From Bog-756 sp963812885 (GTDB taxonomy: Bacteria > Actinomycetota > Acidimicrobiia > Acidimicrobiales > RAAP-2), in assembly GCA_963812885.1 (NCBI GenBank), contig CAWEWZ010000012.1:182662-246661 (forward strand): DNA of 64,000 bases, in the 5' to 3' direction. The position numbers and the translations under genes were made by a program. A model generated the notes under the pieces. It had not been told where the DNA came from. It made no database searches and was given only the letters and a program-made list of their open reading frames with translations. This document shows, piece by piece, positions 36,985 through 47,030 of this stretch (position 1 is its first letter; every line of letters begins with the position of its first letter).

Positions 36985-38667
36985 TCAGCCCGGGACGACC
37001 GTGGCCGGTCGCGCCTCGAGCAACTCACGGGCGTGGCGTCGGGCGGACGCGCTGCCCGGGCTGCCCGACAGCATCCGGCTGAGCTCGACGATCCTGCCGT
37101 CGGTGTCGAGCACCGTCACCTCGGTCCGGGTGCGACCGGAGCGTTCGGACTTGCGCACCTCCACCTGCCGGTCGGCCTGGGCGGCCACCTGGGCCAGGTG
37201 GGTCACCACGAGCACCTGGGCGTGGTGACCGAGATCGGCCAGGGCGGTGCCCACCGAGGTTGCCGCCGCTCCCCCGACTCCGGCATCGACTTCGTCGAAC
37301 ACCATCACGCCCTGGATGTCGGTGATGGCCAGCCGGATGGCCAGCATCGTCCGGGCCAGCTCGCCGCCGGAGGCCGCTTTGGCCAGCGGTTGCAGGGGTT
37401 CTCCGGCATTGGCCCCCAGGAGGAAGCACACCTGATCGGCAGGCCCGTCCCCGTCGACGTCGACGGCGAACCGGGCCGAGGGCATGGCCAGCTCCTGCAG
37501 TGTGCCCTGGATCTGCGCCGCCATCCGGGGCGCCGCCTCCCGGCGGGCCGAGGCCACCTCGGCCTCGGCCTCCCCGAGCACGGCGCGGGCGGCGGCGATC
37601 TCCTCGTCGAGTGCCGCAGCCCGTTGCTCCTGGAACTCGATGGCGGCGGCCCGCTCCCGGGCGTCGGCCGCGAAGGACAGCACCTCAGCGAGGTCGGTCC
37701 CGTACTTGCGTTCGAGCTCGTGGAGCATCTGGCGGCGGGACGCGGATCCCCTCCAGACGCTCAGGATCGTCGTCCCAGGTCTCGACCACGGTACGGAGAT
37801 CGGTGCCGAGATCGGACAGGTCGGCCATGGTCGACCGCAACCGCGACTCGAGGGCGGCCAGCGGGGGGCGGCCGGCCAGGGAGCCGGCGGCCTCGGCCAG
37901 ACGGTCCAGCGCGCTCCCGTCATCCAGGCCCGACAGTGATGACAGGGCGTCGGCCGCCGCCTGCCGGTACGAGGACGCGGCCGACAGCCGGTCCTCCTCC
38001 TCCTCGAGTCGGGTGTCCTCGTCGGCGTCCTCGATGGCCGCGGCCTCGATCTCGTCGAGCTGATAGGCGAGCAGGTCGGCCTCGCGGGCCCGCTGCCGGG
38101 CGTCGCCGCCGAGGTCGGCGGACTCCTGGCTCAACCGCTTCAGCTCGAGGCGCGCCGAGTCGAGGGCGCGTAGGTCGATGTCGCCGAAAGCGTCGAGGGC
38201 GGCCCGCTGGGCATCGGTGTGCACGAGGGATCGGTGCTGGTGCTGCCCGTGCAGTTCGATGAGGCCGGCGGCGGCCTCGGTCAGGGCGCTGATCGAGGCC
38301 ATCCGGCCGTCGATCCACGCCTTGGAGCGGCCGCCCGCGGACCACCGACCGCGCCAGCACGATCTCGCTCTCGTCGTCCATCTCGCTGTCGCCGCCCACG
38401 CCGTCGCCGGCGTTGGCGTACCCCTCCGGCGGAGCCAGGTCGGGGTAGACCTGCGAACCGGCCCTCGACCACGGCCTCGTCGGCTCCGGCCCGCACCATC
38501 GACGGGTCGGCCCGTCCACCGAGCAGCAGGCCGATGGCCTCCACCAGCAGCGTCTTGCCGGCACCCGTCTCACCGGTGAGTGCGGTCATCCCCGGGCCGA
38601 GGGCCACGGTGACGTCGTCGATGACCCCGAGGTTGCGGACCCGGAGCTCGACCAGGGTGGGACCCAC
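36985..38667 (-). CDS. recN: DNA repair protein RecN (three frameshifts)
   Basis: SMC-like ATPase acting at double-strand breaks. Walker A: LTGETGAGKTLLVEAIGLL; signature: KAASGGELARTML; Walker B: QGVMVFDEVDAGVGG; between them a coiled coil broken by a hinge. Three extra bases, near 38454, 38333 and 37749, split it into four pieces; since three bases cancel, the total length stays a multiple of three. Corrected length is 559 residues, normal. It starts 14 bases after nadK in the conserved tlyA-nadK-recN order. I see no SOS box close to its start, although recN is often SOS-controlled. Confidence 0.95.
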
Positions 38668-38681
38668 CGGCGCCGGCGCCC

Positions 38682-39508
38682 CTACCGATCGGCCAAGTGG
38701 AACTTGGCCCGCAGGATGGCATGGAAGTCCCGGGTGCCGAAGGTGAGCAGCCGAGCCGGCTGATCACCCTCTCGGCAGTCGACGGTGGCGCCGGGATCGA
38801 GCGTGCAGACGGTGACACCGTCGACCACCAGCACGGCGGCGCGGGGCTCGAGCACCTCGAGCCGCAGCCGCTCCGATGGGGTCGAGGACCAGGGGACGGT
38901 CGAAGAGCATGTGGGGGGAGACCGGGGTCACCACGATGGCCCGCAGGCGCGGGGAGAGGACGGGACCCCGGGCCGAGAGGTTGTAGGCGGTGGATCCGGT
39001 GGGCGTCGACACCAGGAGGCCGTCGGTGGCGTAGGTCACGAAGGGGCGGTCGTCGATCAGTGTGGCCACGCGGACGGTGTGCCCGGGCACCGTCTTCTCC
39101 ACGGTCGCCTCGTTGAGGGCCATGCGCCGGGCCAGCGGCCGGCCGTCGGGCCCGGTCACGTTCACCTCGAGGGTCATCCGCTCCTCGACCTGGTGGGTGC
39201 CGTCCAAGAAGGCGGCCAGCGCGCTCTCGAGATCCTTCGGCTCCACCAGGGTGAGGTAGCCGAGCCGGCCGATGTTGACGCCCAGCACCGGGATCCCGGT
39301 ATCGAGGGCGGCGACCACGGCGCGCAGCAGGGTGCCGTCACCACCCAGGCTGACCACCAGATCGGCGCCGTCGATGGACACCGAGCCGTCGGCATCCAGG
39401 GCCGCGATCGACCGGTGGCCGCGGTCGGCCAGCCAGCCGGCGGTCGAGCTCGGCCAGCGAGGCGGCCTCGGGACGGTCGGGGTGGGTGTAGAAGGCGATC
39501 AGTGCCAT
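38682..39508 (-). CDS. nadK: NAD kinase (two frameshifts)
   Basis: ATP/polyphosphate-dependent NAD kinase making NADP. Motifs: VSLGGDGTLLRAVVAALDTG, RMALNEATVEK and the NAD-binding TPTGSTAYNLSARGP. Extra bases near 39440 and in the G run at 38878-38881 separate the N-terminal part (MALIAFYTHPDRPEAASLAE) and the tail (RLLTFGTRDFHAIL). Corrected length is 274 residues. It starts seven bases after the tlyA stop. Confidence 0.94.
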
Positions 39509-39515
39509 GCGATGC

Positions 39516-40362
39516 CTACCCCCTCGGCTCGAGATCGTGGGCCTCGGCGACGGCGCCGTCCACCATGGCCTCGACCTGAGGCCGTGGTGATGCGTCGCCG
39601 GCGGCCGCCATCGGTGCCCGGGCATGGACGAGGAACTCGACATTTCCGGCAGACCCGGTGATCGGTGAGGGCATGACCCCCATGATGGCTGCTCCGGCCG
39701 CCTGGAGCGCGCCCGTCACCTCCCCGAGGGTCCGGTGGTGGACGGCCGGGTCGCGGATGACGCCCTTCCCGCGGGAGGCCTCGACCCGGCCCGCCTCGAA
39801 CTGGGGCTTGACCAGGACCACGATCGGCGCCCCCGCGCGCGGCCACCTCGCCCACCAGTACCGGGACGACGCGGGTCAGCGAGATGAACGACAGATCGGC
39901 GGTGACCAGATCGACCGGCGACCCACCGACGGTGGTCAGCGACACGTCGCGGATGTCCAGGCGTTCGAAGTTGGTCACCCGGCTGTCCCGCCGCAGCCGC
40001 TCGTGGAGCTGGCCCCGGCCCACGTCGACGGCCACCACCGATGCCGCCCCGGCCTGCAGCAGGCAGTCGGTGAACCCGCCCGTCGATGCGCCGGCATCGA
40101 GCGCCCGCAGTCCGGTCGGGTCGATGGCGAAACGCAGGAGGGCGGCGTCCAACTTCTCGCCGCCCCGACTGACGAACCGCGGGGGTGGGGCGGCCAACTG
40201 GATGGGCTCGTCGGCTCCCACCAGACGGGCCGCCTTGTCGGCCACGGATCCGGAAACCAGCACCGCTCCTCGCTCGATCAGGTCCGCGGCTTGAGGGCGA
40301 CTGGCCACCAGGCCCCGCTCGACCAGAGCCCGATCGAGGCGCCGCCGCGTCGGCCGTGTCAG
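39516..40362 (-). CDS. tlyA: TlyA-family rRNA 2'-O-methyltransferase, CTG start (one frameshift)
   Basis: An N-terminal S4 domain (RRRLDRALVERGLVASRPQA) and an FtsJ-like domain (DAGASTGGFTDCLLQAGA, ADLSFISLT, VLVKPQFEAGR). TlyA methylates 16S and 23S rRNA and is the determinant of capreomycin sensitivity in mycobacteria. The S4 domain requires a start upstream of the first GTG (40308). The only candidate is CTG 40362, which overlaps the previous stop as CTGA. An extra base near 39832 splits the frame; corrected length is 281 residues. Confidence 0.9.
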
Positions 40363-40898
40363 CCGGTCGACCCGGTGCCGGTGGACGGTGCCGCCGACTT
40401 CTTGGCCGTTGCCTTCTTGGCCGGAGACTTCTTGGCCGCCTTCTTGGCCGTCGCCTTCTTGGCCGGAGACTTCTTGGCCGCTGCCTTCTTGGCGCTGGCC
40501 TTCTTGGCCGGAGACTTCTTGGCCGGTGCCTTCTTCGTCGCCGCCTTCTTTCTGGCCGGCGCTTTCTTGGCCGCCTTCTTGGCCGTGGCCGTCGCCGCCC
40601 TCCCGGCTTCCGCGGTCCGGGACAGGAGTGTCGCCACCTGCTTGGCCAGATCCTCGACATTGGTGATGCCCATGCTGTCCAGTTGATTGGCGACCTCGTG
40701 GCGCACCTGGGAGACGAAGGCCTCACGGCCCTTGCGGGTGCGTTCGATGAGCTCGTCCACCCTGGCCCGTGCCTCGCTGCTCTGGCACTCCCCGCTCTGC
40801 ACCAACTCCTGGACGAGTTCCTCGGCCCGGGCCCGGGTCATGTTGGTGAAGGCGATGCCGGCGTCGAGATACCGCTGGAATGCGTCCTTGTTGGCCAT
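40359..40898 (-). CDS. Phasin-like helix with histone-H1-like lysine tail
   Basis: A 179-residue protein in two parts. Residues 1-105 are helical and acidic (MANKDAFQRYLDAGIAFTNM, ARARVDELIERTRKGREAFV), similar to polyhydroxyalkanoate-granule or phasin-type helices. Residues about 106-170 are a tail of KKA/PAKK repeats (KKAPAKKSPAKKASAKK), like histone H1 and the tail of mycobacterial HupB. The tail suggests DNA or polyanion binding; the head suggests oligomerisation. It directly precedes tlyA with a four-base overlap. The repetitive tail makes its exact length uncertain. Confidence 0.8.
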   Translation of the reverse strand: MANKDAFQRYLDAGIAFTNMTRARAEELVQELVQSGECQSSEARARVDELIERTRKGREAFVSQVRHEVANQLDSMGITNVEDLAKQVATLLSRTAEAGRAATATAKKAAKKAPARKKAATKKAPAKKSPAKKASAKKAAAKKSPAKKATAKKAAKKSPAKKATAKKSAAPSTGTGSTG

Positions 40899-40948
40899 TG
40901 GTTCACCCTACCCGGCGGGCCCGCCCGCAGAAAGGGGCATTCGCCAGG

Positions 40949-41764
40949 TCACCCGAGGGCGGCGCCGACCATGGCGACGAAGTCGGGGTACCGGGCGGCC
41001 ACCGGAACCTCGAATCCGTCCGCTCCCGGCGGGGTGACCCCGGAATCGACCAGACCGAAGGGGATGGCCAGGCGTTGGGCCAGCTTCCCGTCGGTGCGGG
41101 GTTGGTCCCCGATCATGACCACCGATCGGTCACCGTCCTCGAACCCGAATAGGGACTTCATGAGGTCGGCCATCGGCTCGTGGGGCTTCCCGGCGATCTG
41201 GGGCTGGACGCCCGAGGCCGTGGCCACGGCGGCCAGGAGTGCCCCGGCGCCGGGCATCAGACCGTCCGGTGTGGGGTGGGTGGGGTCCTCGTTGGTGCCC
41301 ACCAGGCGCCCCGAGGCCCGGGCCGCCGACGCGGTGGCGGCCAGGCTGTCGAAATCGAACGAACGGGTCCACCCCACCATGGCGGCGTCGGCCCGCTCGC
41401 CCTGGGCGACGGAGACGCCGCGGGCCTCGAGAGCCTCGAGCACCCCGCCTTCGGCCAGCACCCGGACCGACTGGCCGGGGTCGACCAGTGAGGCGGCGGC
41501 ACCGGCCGAGGTGGCCAGATCGGCCGGGGACGCGGTCACACCGAAGGCGTCGAGGCGGGCCAACAGTTCGGCCGTGGTGGGAGCCGAATTGTTGGTGGCG
41601 AAGACCACTCTCGTGCCCCGGGACCGGAGAGCCTCGATGGCCCGCAGGACATCGCCGATGGGTTCGCCGGACAACCAGATGACGCCGTCCAGGTCGACGA
41701 TCCACAGGGCCGCCGATGCGAAGGCGGCGAGCAATGCCGACCGTGCCGACTCCGGACGGCTCAT
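40949..41764 (-). CDS. HAD-superfamily phosphatase, NagD-like (subclass IIA)
   Basis: A 271-residue intact product. HAD motifs: WIVDLDGVIWLSGEPIGDVL (nucleophile Asp), FATNNSAPT (motif II), IAGKPHEPM (motif III Lys) and VMIGDQPRTDGKLA (motif IV). The cap is of the IIA type, as in NagD and 4-nitrophenylphosphatases. In this genomic position many actinobacteria carry the same gene before tlyA. Its ATG overlaps the stop of the desaturase by four bases. Substrate unknown. Confidence 0.88.
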   Translation of the reverse strand: MSRPESARSALLAAFASAALWIVDLDGVIWLSGEPIGDVLRAIEALRSRGTRVVFATNNSAPTTAELLARLDAFGVTASPADLATSAGAAASLVDPGQSVRVLAEGGVLEALEARGVSVAQGERADAAMVGWTRSFDFDSLAATASAARASGRLVGTNEDPTHPTPDGLMPGAGALLAAVATASGVQPQIAGKPHEPMADLMKSLFGFEDGDRSVVMIGDQPRTDGKLAQRLAIPFGLVDSGVTPPGADGFEVPVAARYPDFVAMVGAALG

Positions 41765-42951
41765 TCCGACCGCGGGTCGGGCGATCCCTGCTCCGGCGAG
41801 CTCACCTTGGATCCCTTGCGGGCCCGGCGGGTCGAGGCGGCCAGCTGGTCGGCCGACTCGAGCACCCGTGAGATCAGCGCGGACAGATGGGAGAGCGGCT
41901 CACCGGTCTCCCCCGCCGGCATCGGGTCGGCGGCCGGGGACGGTTCGGTCACCGGATCCGGCGCCTCGTGGGCCTCGGGAGACGGGGCCAACGGCCGCGC
42001 ACTCAGATCGGCGATACGTTCGCCGGTCACCTTGGCCGCCCGCTCCCAGTAGGAGCGGAACATGCCGATGTCGAAGGCGCCGTCGCGGACGCGGGCCTGA
42101 TCGAGCAGCCGGGCCGGAGGGTCCTTCAGGTCGCGCACCATGCGGAGGGCGGCCAGGGCGCGTAGCGCGTACCAGGTGGGGTCGATCTCCCACCAGGTGA
42201 ATCCCTGACGGGCCGAGGCCGGCAGGTAGTGGTGGTTGTTGTGCCACCCCTCTCCCCCGGTGATCAACGCGATGAGCATCGAGTTGCGGCTGGTGTCGGG
42301 GGTGGCGAACCGCCGCCGGCCCATCAGGTGGGCCATCGAGTTGACCAGGAAGGTGCCGTGCCAGAGCAGGACGGTGGACAGGAAGAAACCGATGACCAGG
42401 CCTCCCCAACCACCGATGAGGAAGCAGGCGGCGCCGAGCAACCACGGACCGATCCACGAGGCACGTTCGACGAACCGCAGCTCGGGGAAGGCGGCGAAGT
42501 CCTTGATGGCGGTCAGGTCCGGCTGCTTGTACCTGGTCGAGAGGATCCAACCCACGTGGCTCCACCAGAACCCGTCACGGGGTGAGTGCACGTCGTCGTC
42601 GAGGTCGGTGTAGCGGTGATGGATCCGATGGTGGCCGGCCCACCACAGCGGGCCCTTCTGGACGGCGGTGGTCCCGCCGACGGCCATCACGAACTGGGCC
42701 ACCCGGCCCATGCGGTAGCTGCGGTGGGAGAAGTACCGGTGGTACCCGGCGGTGATGAAGAACATCCGGCTCAGGTACAGGACGGCGCACAGGACCCAGT
42801 CCTCCCAGGTGACCACCACGAAGAAGGCGGCCAGCGGGACGAGGTGGGCGCCGAAGAAGGGAACCGAGGAAAGCCAGGCGGTCCTGTCGGCGGACCCGTC
42901 CACCCCATCGGGGCTCGAGGTGCCTGTCGGCACAGGGACGGCTGGGCTCAT
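41761..42951 (-). CDS. Acyl-lipid/acyl-CoA fatty acid desaturase
   Basis: A 396-residue membrane di-iron desaturase of the delta-9 type. The three His boxes are HRYFSH, HHRIHH and HNNHH (GGEGWHNNHHYLP). There are four membrane segments, and the C-terminal 110 residues are a soluble, Pro/Ala-rich tail longer than in most relatives. A TACCAT box is about 37 bases upstream of the ATG. It introduces a double bond into saturated acyl chains; electron donor not evident nearby, although a Rieske protein is encoded just upstream on the same strand. Confidence 0.92.
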   Translation of the reverse strand: MSPAVPVPTGTSSPDGVDGSADRTAWLSSVPFFGAHLVPLAAFFVVVTWEDWVLCAVLYLSRMFFITAGYHRYFSHRSYRMGRVAQFVMAVGGTTAVQKGPLWWAGHHRIHHRYTDLDDDVHSPRDGFWWSHVGWILSTRYKQPDLTAIKDFAAFPELRFVERASWIGPWLLGAACFLIGGWGGLVIGFFLSTVLLWHGTFLVNSMAHLMGRRRFATPDTSRNSMLIALITGGEGWHNNHHYLPASARQGFTWWEIDPTWYALRALAALRMVRDLKDPPARLLDQARVRDGAFDIGMFRSYWERAAKVTGERIADLSARPLAPSPEAHEAPDPVTEPSPAADPMPAGETGEPLSHLSALISRVLESADQLAASTRRARKGSKVSSPEQGSPDPRSE

Positions 42952-43074
42952 GGGCGGGCGATGCCGCCTCCCGACGACAACCGGGCCATGGTACCCGAAC
43001 GGTCAACGCTGGTCCGGTGCGGTGCCCCCGTCGCCGCCGGCCCAGCACCACTCACCGCACGTCGCACAGCACAC

Positions 43075-44106
43075 TCACACCACGTAGAGGTCGCCGTTGG
43101 CGCCCTTGGTCATCTTGATCGGGGTCAGCCCGGTGGCTGCGGGCCCCCGGAGCACCGCGCCGGTGGCCGCGTCGAACTCTGAGCCGTGGCACGGGCAGGC
43201 GATGACTCCCGCCGACCGCGCGTAGGCCACCGTGCACCCGGCGTGGGGGCACACCGCGTCGAAGGCCACGAACGTCCCGGAGGTCGCCTGGATGACCAGG
43301 GCGGGGTCCCCGCTGCCCGGATCGGTGAAGCTGGCCGATCCCCCGACGGGCACATCGGAGGCCGGACCGATGGCGGTGCCCGACGGTGCGGTGGTGGCCG
43401 TGCCCGTCGGTGCCGTGGTCGAGGTGGCGCCGCCGGTGGTGGGCGTGGTGGTGCCGGCCCCGGCCCCGGGGAGGACGCCCGATCCGGCCGAGGTGGACGT
43501 GCCTCCGACCAGGCGGCCGACGCCGGCGGCGACCCCGCCGGCCACGACCACGGCGGCGGCCGCGATGCCGGTGACGGCTCCCGCCGACAGGACGGCCCTC
43601 CGGGGCAGCGCACCCGGGCGGACCGGCCGGCCCGGCTGGCGGGCGGCCATCCAGGTGTCGAGGGCTGGGGCCCCCGCCGCCCCGGCGAGGGCCAACGGGG
43701 TCCAGGCGAAGAAGAAGACGATGTCGGAACCGGTGAAATACGGCGACGAGTGGAAGCTCACGGTGAGGAAGAGCCCGAATGACAGCGCCATGCCGGCCAC
43801 CGCCGCCACCCGGGTGAGCAGACCGACCAGCACGCCGAGGCCGATGGCCACCTCGCCCAGGGCGATGACCACACCCACCGTCGAGGCAATGGGCACCAGG
43901 TGCGAGATCAGGGCGTGGATGGGGCTGGAGCGGGAGGCGCCGACCAGCTGGGCGTGGATCGACGTCGGGCTGGCGTTCTCGAGGAACTGGGGATTGGCCA
44001 GCTTCTGGAGTCCGGCGAAGAGGAAGGTGAAACCCAGGAAGAGCCTGAGCGGCAGGAGGACCCAACCGGTGGCCACGGTGCCGTCGGGTCTGGTGACCGA
44101 CCACAT
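43075..44106 (-). CDS. DoxX-family membrane protein fused to a Rieske [2Fe-2S] domain
   Basis: Residues 1-165 are a four-helix DoxX/DoxD-like domain (LRLFLGFTFLFAGLQKLANP, VVIALGEVAIGLGVLVGLL). A further membrane segment (AVTGIAAAAVVVAGGVAAGV) and a Thr/Gly linker follow. The last 100 residues are a Rieske domain with both cluster loops, CPHAGC and CPCHGSEFD. The layout suggests a quinone-linked redox protein with its Rieske domain on the outer face. ATG 44106 gives 343 residues; a GTG 36 bases upstream is also possible. Related DoxD proteins take part in thiosulfate:quinone oxidation, but no partner subunit is seen. Confidence 0.82.
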   Translation of the reverse strand: MWSVTRPDGTVATGWVLLPLRLFLGFTFLFAGLQKLANPQFLENASPTSIHAQLVGASRSSPIHALISHLVPIASTVGVVIALGEVAIGLGVLVGLLTRVAAVAGMALSFGLFLTVSFHSSPYFTGSDIVFFFAWTPLALAGAAGAPALDTWMAARQPGRPVRPGALPRRAVLSAGAVTGIAAAAVVVAGGVAAGVGRLVGGTSTSAGSGVLPGAGAGTTTPTTGGATSTTAPTGTATTAPSGTAIGPASDVPVGGSASFTDPGSGDPALVIQATSGTFVAFDAVCPHAGCTVAYARSAGVIACPCHGSEFDAATGAVLRGPAATGLTPIKMTKGANGDLYVV

Positions 44107-44248
44107 GTTCGCCGGCGACCGGCCTCTGTCTGGGGTCACCGGACCTCGCTCATCCCGGGCGACGATACAGGCTGCACCCCCGGAAGCGGGATCGCTCGGT
44201 CGGGCCGGCGCGGACCTTCCCCCGGTGACCGCGTGCCAGCATGGATGG

Positions 44249-46445
44249 ATGGAGGGAGTCTCGGTGGCGCCGACCGGTCGTGAGTCCCCCGACGGACCCG
44301 GCATCACCGTCGACGTGCTGGCCACCGAGGACAACCCCGAGGCCATCCCGGTCGAGCTGCCCCCCGTCTCGGGCAGCCACCACTACATGCCCGCCCTCGA
44401 CGGACTGCGGGCACTGGCCGTGGCCGGGGTGGTGGCCTATCACTTCGGCTTCCACTGGGCCGACGGCGGCTACCTCGGCGTCGACTTCTTCTTCGTGCTC
44501 TCGGGCTTCCTGATCACCGGATTGCTGGTCGGCGAGTGGAACAGCCGCCAGACCATCGGCCTGCGCTCGTTCTGGTTCCGGCGGGCCAAACGGCTCCTGC
44601 CCGCCGTCATGCTCCTGCTGGTGGTGTTGTCCGTCTACTCGCGCCTCGGTGGTCCCAACATCGTCGAATCCACCTTCAAATCGGACGGGTTGGCCACGCT
44701 CTTCTACTATGCGAACTGGCACCTCATCGTGACCCACCAGTCCTACTTCGCCCAGTTCGAGGTGCCCTCGACGCTGCGCCACACCTGGTCCCTGGCCATC
44801 GAGGAGCAGTTCTACCTGGTGTGGCCCCTGCTGGTCCTGGCCGGTCTCCGCCTCGGCGGGCGGCGGCGCGGCCCATCGCCGGTCCCGGCATTCGCAGACC
44901 GGGTCACGGGGGCTCCCGAGACCGGTGGCGTTCTGGTGCACCGTGGCCCTGGCCACCGCGTCGGCGGTGACGATGGTCGTGCTCTACGACCGCAGCCCGG
45001 TGGCCAATCTGTCCCGGATCTACTACGGGACCGACACCCGCGCCTTCGAGCTGCTGATCGGCGCCGCCCTGGCCCTCGTCGTCACCGGGAAGCCGGACCA
45101 CACCCCGGGAGTCCGGCGTCTGCTCCACGTGCTGGCCCCGCTGGCCGCCATCGCCCTCGGTGCGCTGTGGGTCACCGCCGGCGACGACAACGGGAACCCG
45201 TCGACCTGGATGTTCCGGGGCGGACTGGTGGTGGCCGGGCTGCTGGCGGCGACGGTCATCGCCGGAGTGGCCCAACCCGACGCCGGTGGACTGGGCCGGG
45301 TCCTGTCGGTCGGGCCGCTCCGCTGGATCGGCGGGATCTCCTACGGGATCTATCTCTGGCACTGGCCGGTCTACGTGCTGATGACCGACGTCACCACCGG
45401 GCTCGACGGGGCCGGGCTGCTGCCGGCGCGACTGGCCGCCACCCTCGGCGCCGCCACGGCCAGCTTCTATCTTCTCGAGCGTCCATTCCGCCGCCATCGG
45501 TGGAAGGGATGGACGTTCCTCGGCGTCATGGTGCCGGCGGTGGGGGTGACCGTGGCCGCCCTCCTCCTCAGCACGGCACCGACGGCGGCACCGGCGGTTA
45601 TCGGGCGCGGGTCCTCGGTGGTCCGGGTCGTCTCGCCCACCGCGGTCCCCCACCCCCTGCCGCCGCCGATCGCCCTCCCCGCCGGGCGGGTCCTGTCCCC
45701 CTCGGATCCCCTGCGGGTCATGACCATCGGCGACAGCGTCATGTACGACGGTGAGGCCGGCATCCAGGCGGCCATGGAGGCGACCGGCGATGTGGCGGTG
45801 AGCCAACATGCCATCGACGGATGGGGGCTCTTCAACGACACCCACTTCCAATCCGACCTGGCCGCCGCCGTCGCCCTGGACCATCCCGAGGTCATCCTCA
45901 TGATGTGGTCGTGGGACAACGCCTACGCCGAAGCGCACCCGGTCGCCTACCGGCAGCGGCTCACCGAGGCCATCGACGTGCTGCTGGCCCCGGGTGACGG
46001 CGTCGACGGCATCGCCGTCATCCAGTTCCCGAAGGTGGGCCCCAACGACGCCATCATCGATCCGGTCCAGCGCCAACAGGCCGAGGCGGGGGCCGAGGCC
46101 GACCGGCAGGCGTTCGACCGCATCGTGTCGAAGCTGCCGGCGCGCTATCCGGGCCGGATCACCTACCTGCCCATCGCCTCCGCCCTCGAGGTCGACGGCC
46201 GGTACTCGACCTGGCTGCCCACTGTCGGCGGCGGCTGGGTCCGGGCCCGCAAGACCGACAACACCCACCTCTGCCCGGCCGGCGCCGCGGTGCTCGGCGC
46301 CGCGGTGACCTCGGAGCTGTCACCGATGTTCCATCTCCCCCCTCCGGCGCCGGGATGGATCACCGGCTCGTGGACCAAGGTCGAGGCCCGGTTCGGGCCG
46401 GCGGGCGACTGCCCGAACGACCAGCCGCCGCCGACCGGCGGCTGA
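44249..46445 (+). CDS. OafA/YrhL-type acyltransferase with SGNH domain (one frameshift)
   Basis: After 45 residues the acyltransferase-3 domain begins: MPALDGLRALAVAGVVAYHF, YLGVDFFFVLSGFLITGLL, SLAIEEQFYLVWPLLVLA, and later GGISYGIYLWHWPVYVLM. The outer SGNH-like domain starts near residue 490 (VMTIGDSVMYDGEAG) and ends with a His-containing motif (KTDNTHLCPAG). The frame breaks at the G run 44908-44912, where one base is extra; corrected length is 731 residues. It is divergent from the DoxX-Rieske gene. It is more diverged from the two other OafA-type genes in the window than they are from each other. Confidence 0.9.
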
Positions 46446-46515
46446 CCGCCGGACCCATCGGCCGAACAGTCGCCCGACGGTCTCCGGGCGATGGTGGCCG
46501 CCCGACGGGCGGCTG

Positions 46516-46527
46516 TACCATGGGCGG
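46516..46527 (+). promoter_or_regulatory. Leaderless -10 box
   Basis: TACCAT (46516-46521) lies six bases before the GTG at 46528, matching the TANNNT-N6-start pattern. Confidence 0.55.
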
Positions 46528-46935
46528 GTGGACCAGGTGGCCGTCGCAACCAGTGGGCCGAGCGCGGTCCCGGCCCGGTCGAGGCCGGACGAGGTCATGC
46601 GGCGCCTGCTCCGGGTGCCGGACGACCGGGGCCCCATCGACGAGTCGGAGACCCACCGGATCTTCAGTGCCTCCATCTTCCTCTCCGCCCTGCGCTGCCT
46701 CCTCAGCTACATCGTGCTGCCGGTGGTGCTGCCGGCCATCGGGGTGGCCAAGGGTGTGGGCCCGGCCATCGGCATCCCCATCGGGATCCTGGCCCTGACC
46801 TTCGACTATCTGGGCATCCGGCGGTTCTGGTTGGCCGACCACCGGCAGCGATGGGCCTTCACCGCGCTGTATGTGGTGGTCGGGGGGATGGTGCTGTCCC
46901 TCGTGATCATCGACCTGGTCAGCCTCCTGCACTGA
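46528..46935 (+). CDS. Small three-helix membrane protein of unknown function
   Basis: A 135-residue protein with GTG start set by the upstream -10 box. A 45-residue cytoplasmic N-terminus (RRLLRVPDDRGPIDESETHR) is followed by three membrane segments: CLLSYIVLPVVLPAIGVA, GIPIGILALTFDYLGI and WAFTALYVVVGGMVLSLVII. No family recognised. It is monocistronic-looking, lying between an acyltransferase and a glycosyltransferase on the same strand with 80-95 base gaps. Confidence 0.7.
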   Translation: MDQVAVATSGPSAVPARSRPDEVMRRLLRVPDDRGPIDESETHRIFSASIFLSALRCLLSYIVLPVVLPAIGVAKGVGPAIGIPIGILALTFDYLGIRRFWLADHRQRWAFTALYVVVGGMVLSLVIIDLVSLLH

Positions 46936-47030
46936 CCGCTCCCCCGGCCTTGGGGTCGCCCCGGTTCTGTTGCCGGGCCGCGGTCGGCCCCGCACCTCAA
47001 GAGTTGCCGTTCGTCTGTCGATAGTTGGCC

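Noticed and set aside
40400..40580. Repeated CTTCTTGGCCG blocks
   Set aside because: They encode the KKA/PAKK tail of the H1-like protein on the minus strand and are not an independent repeat element.
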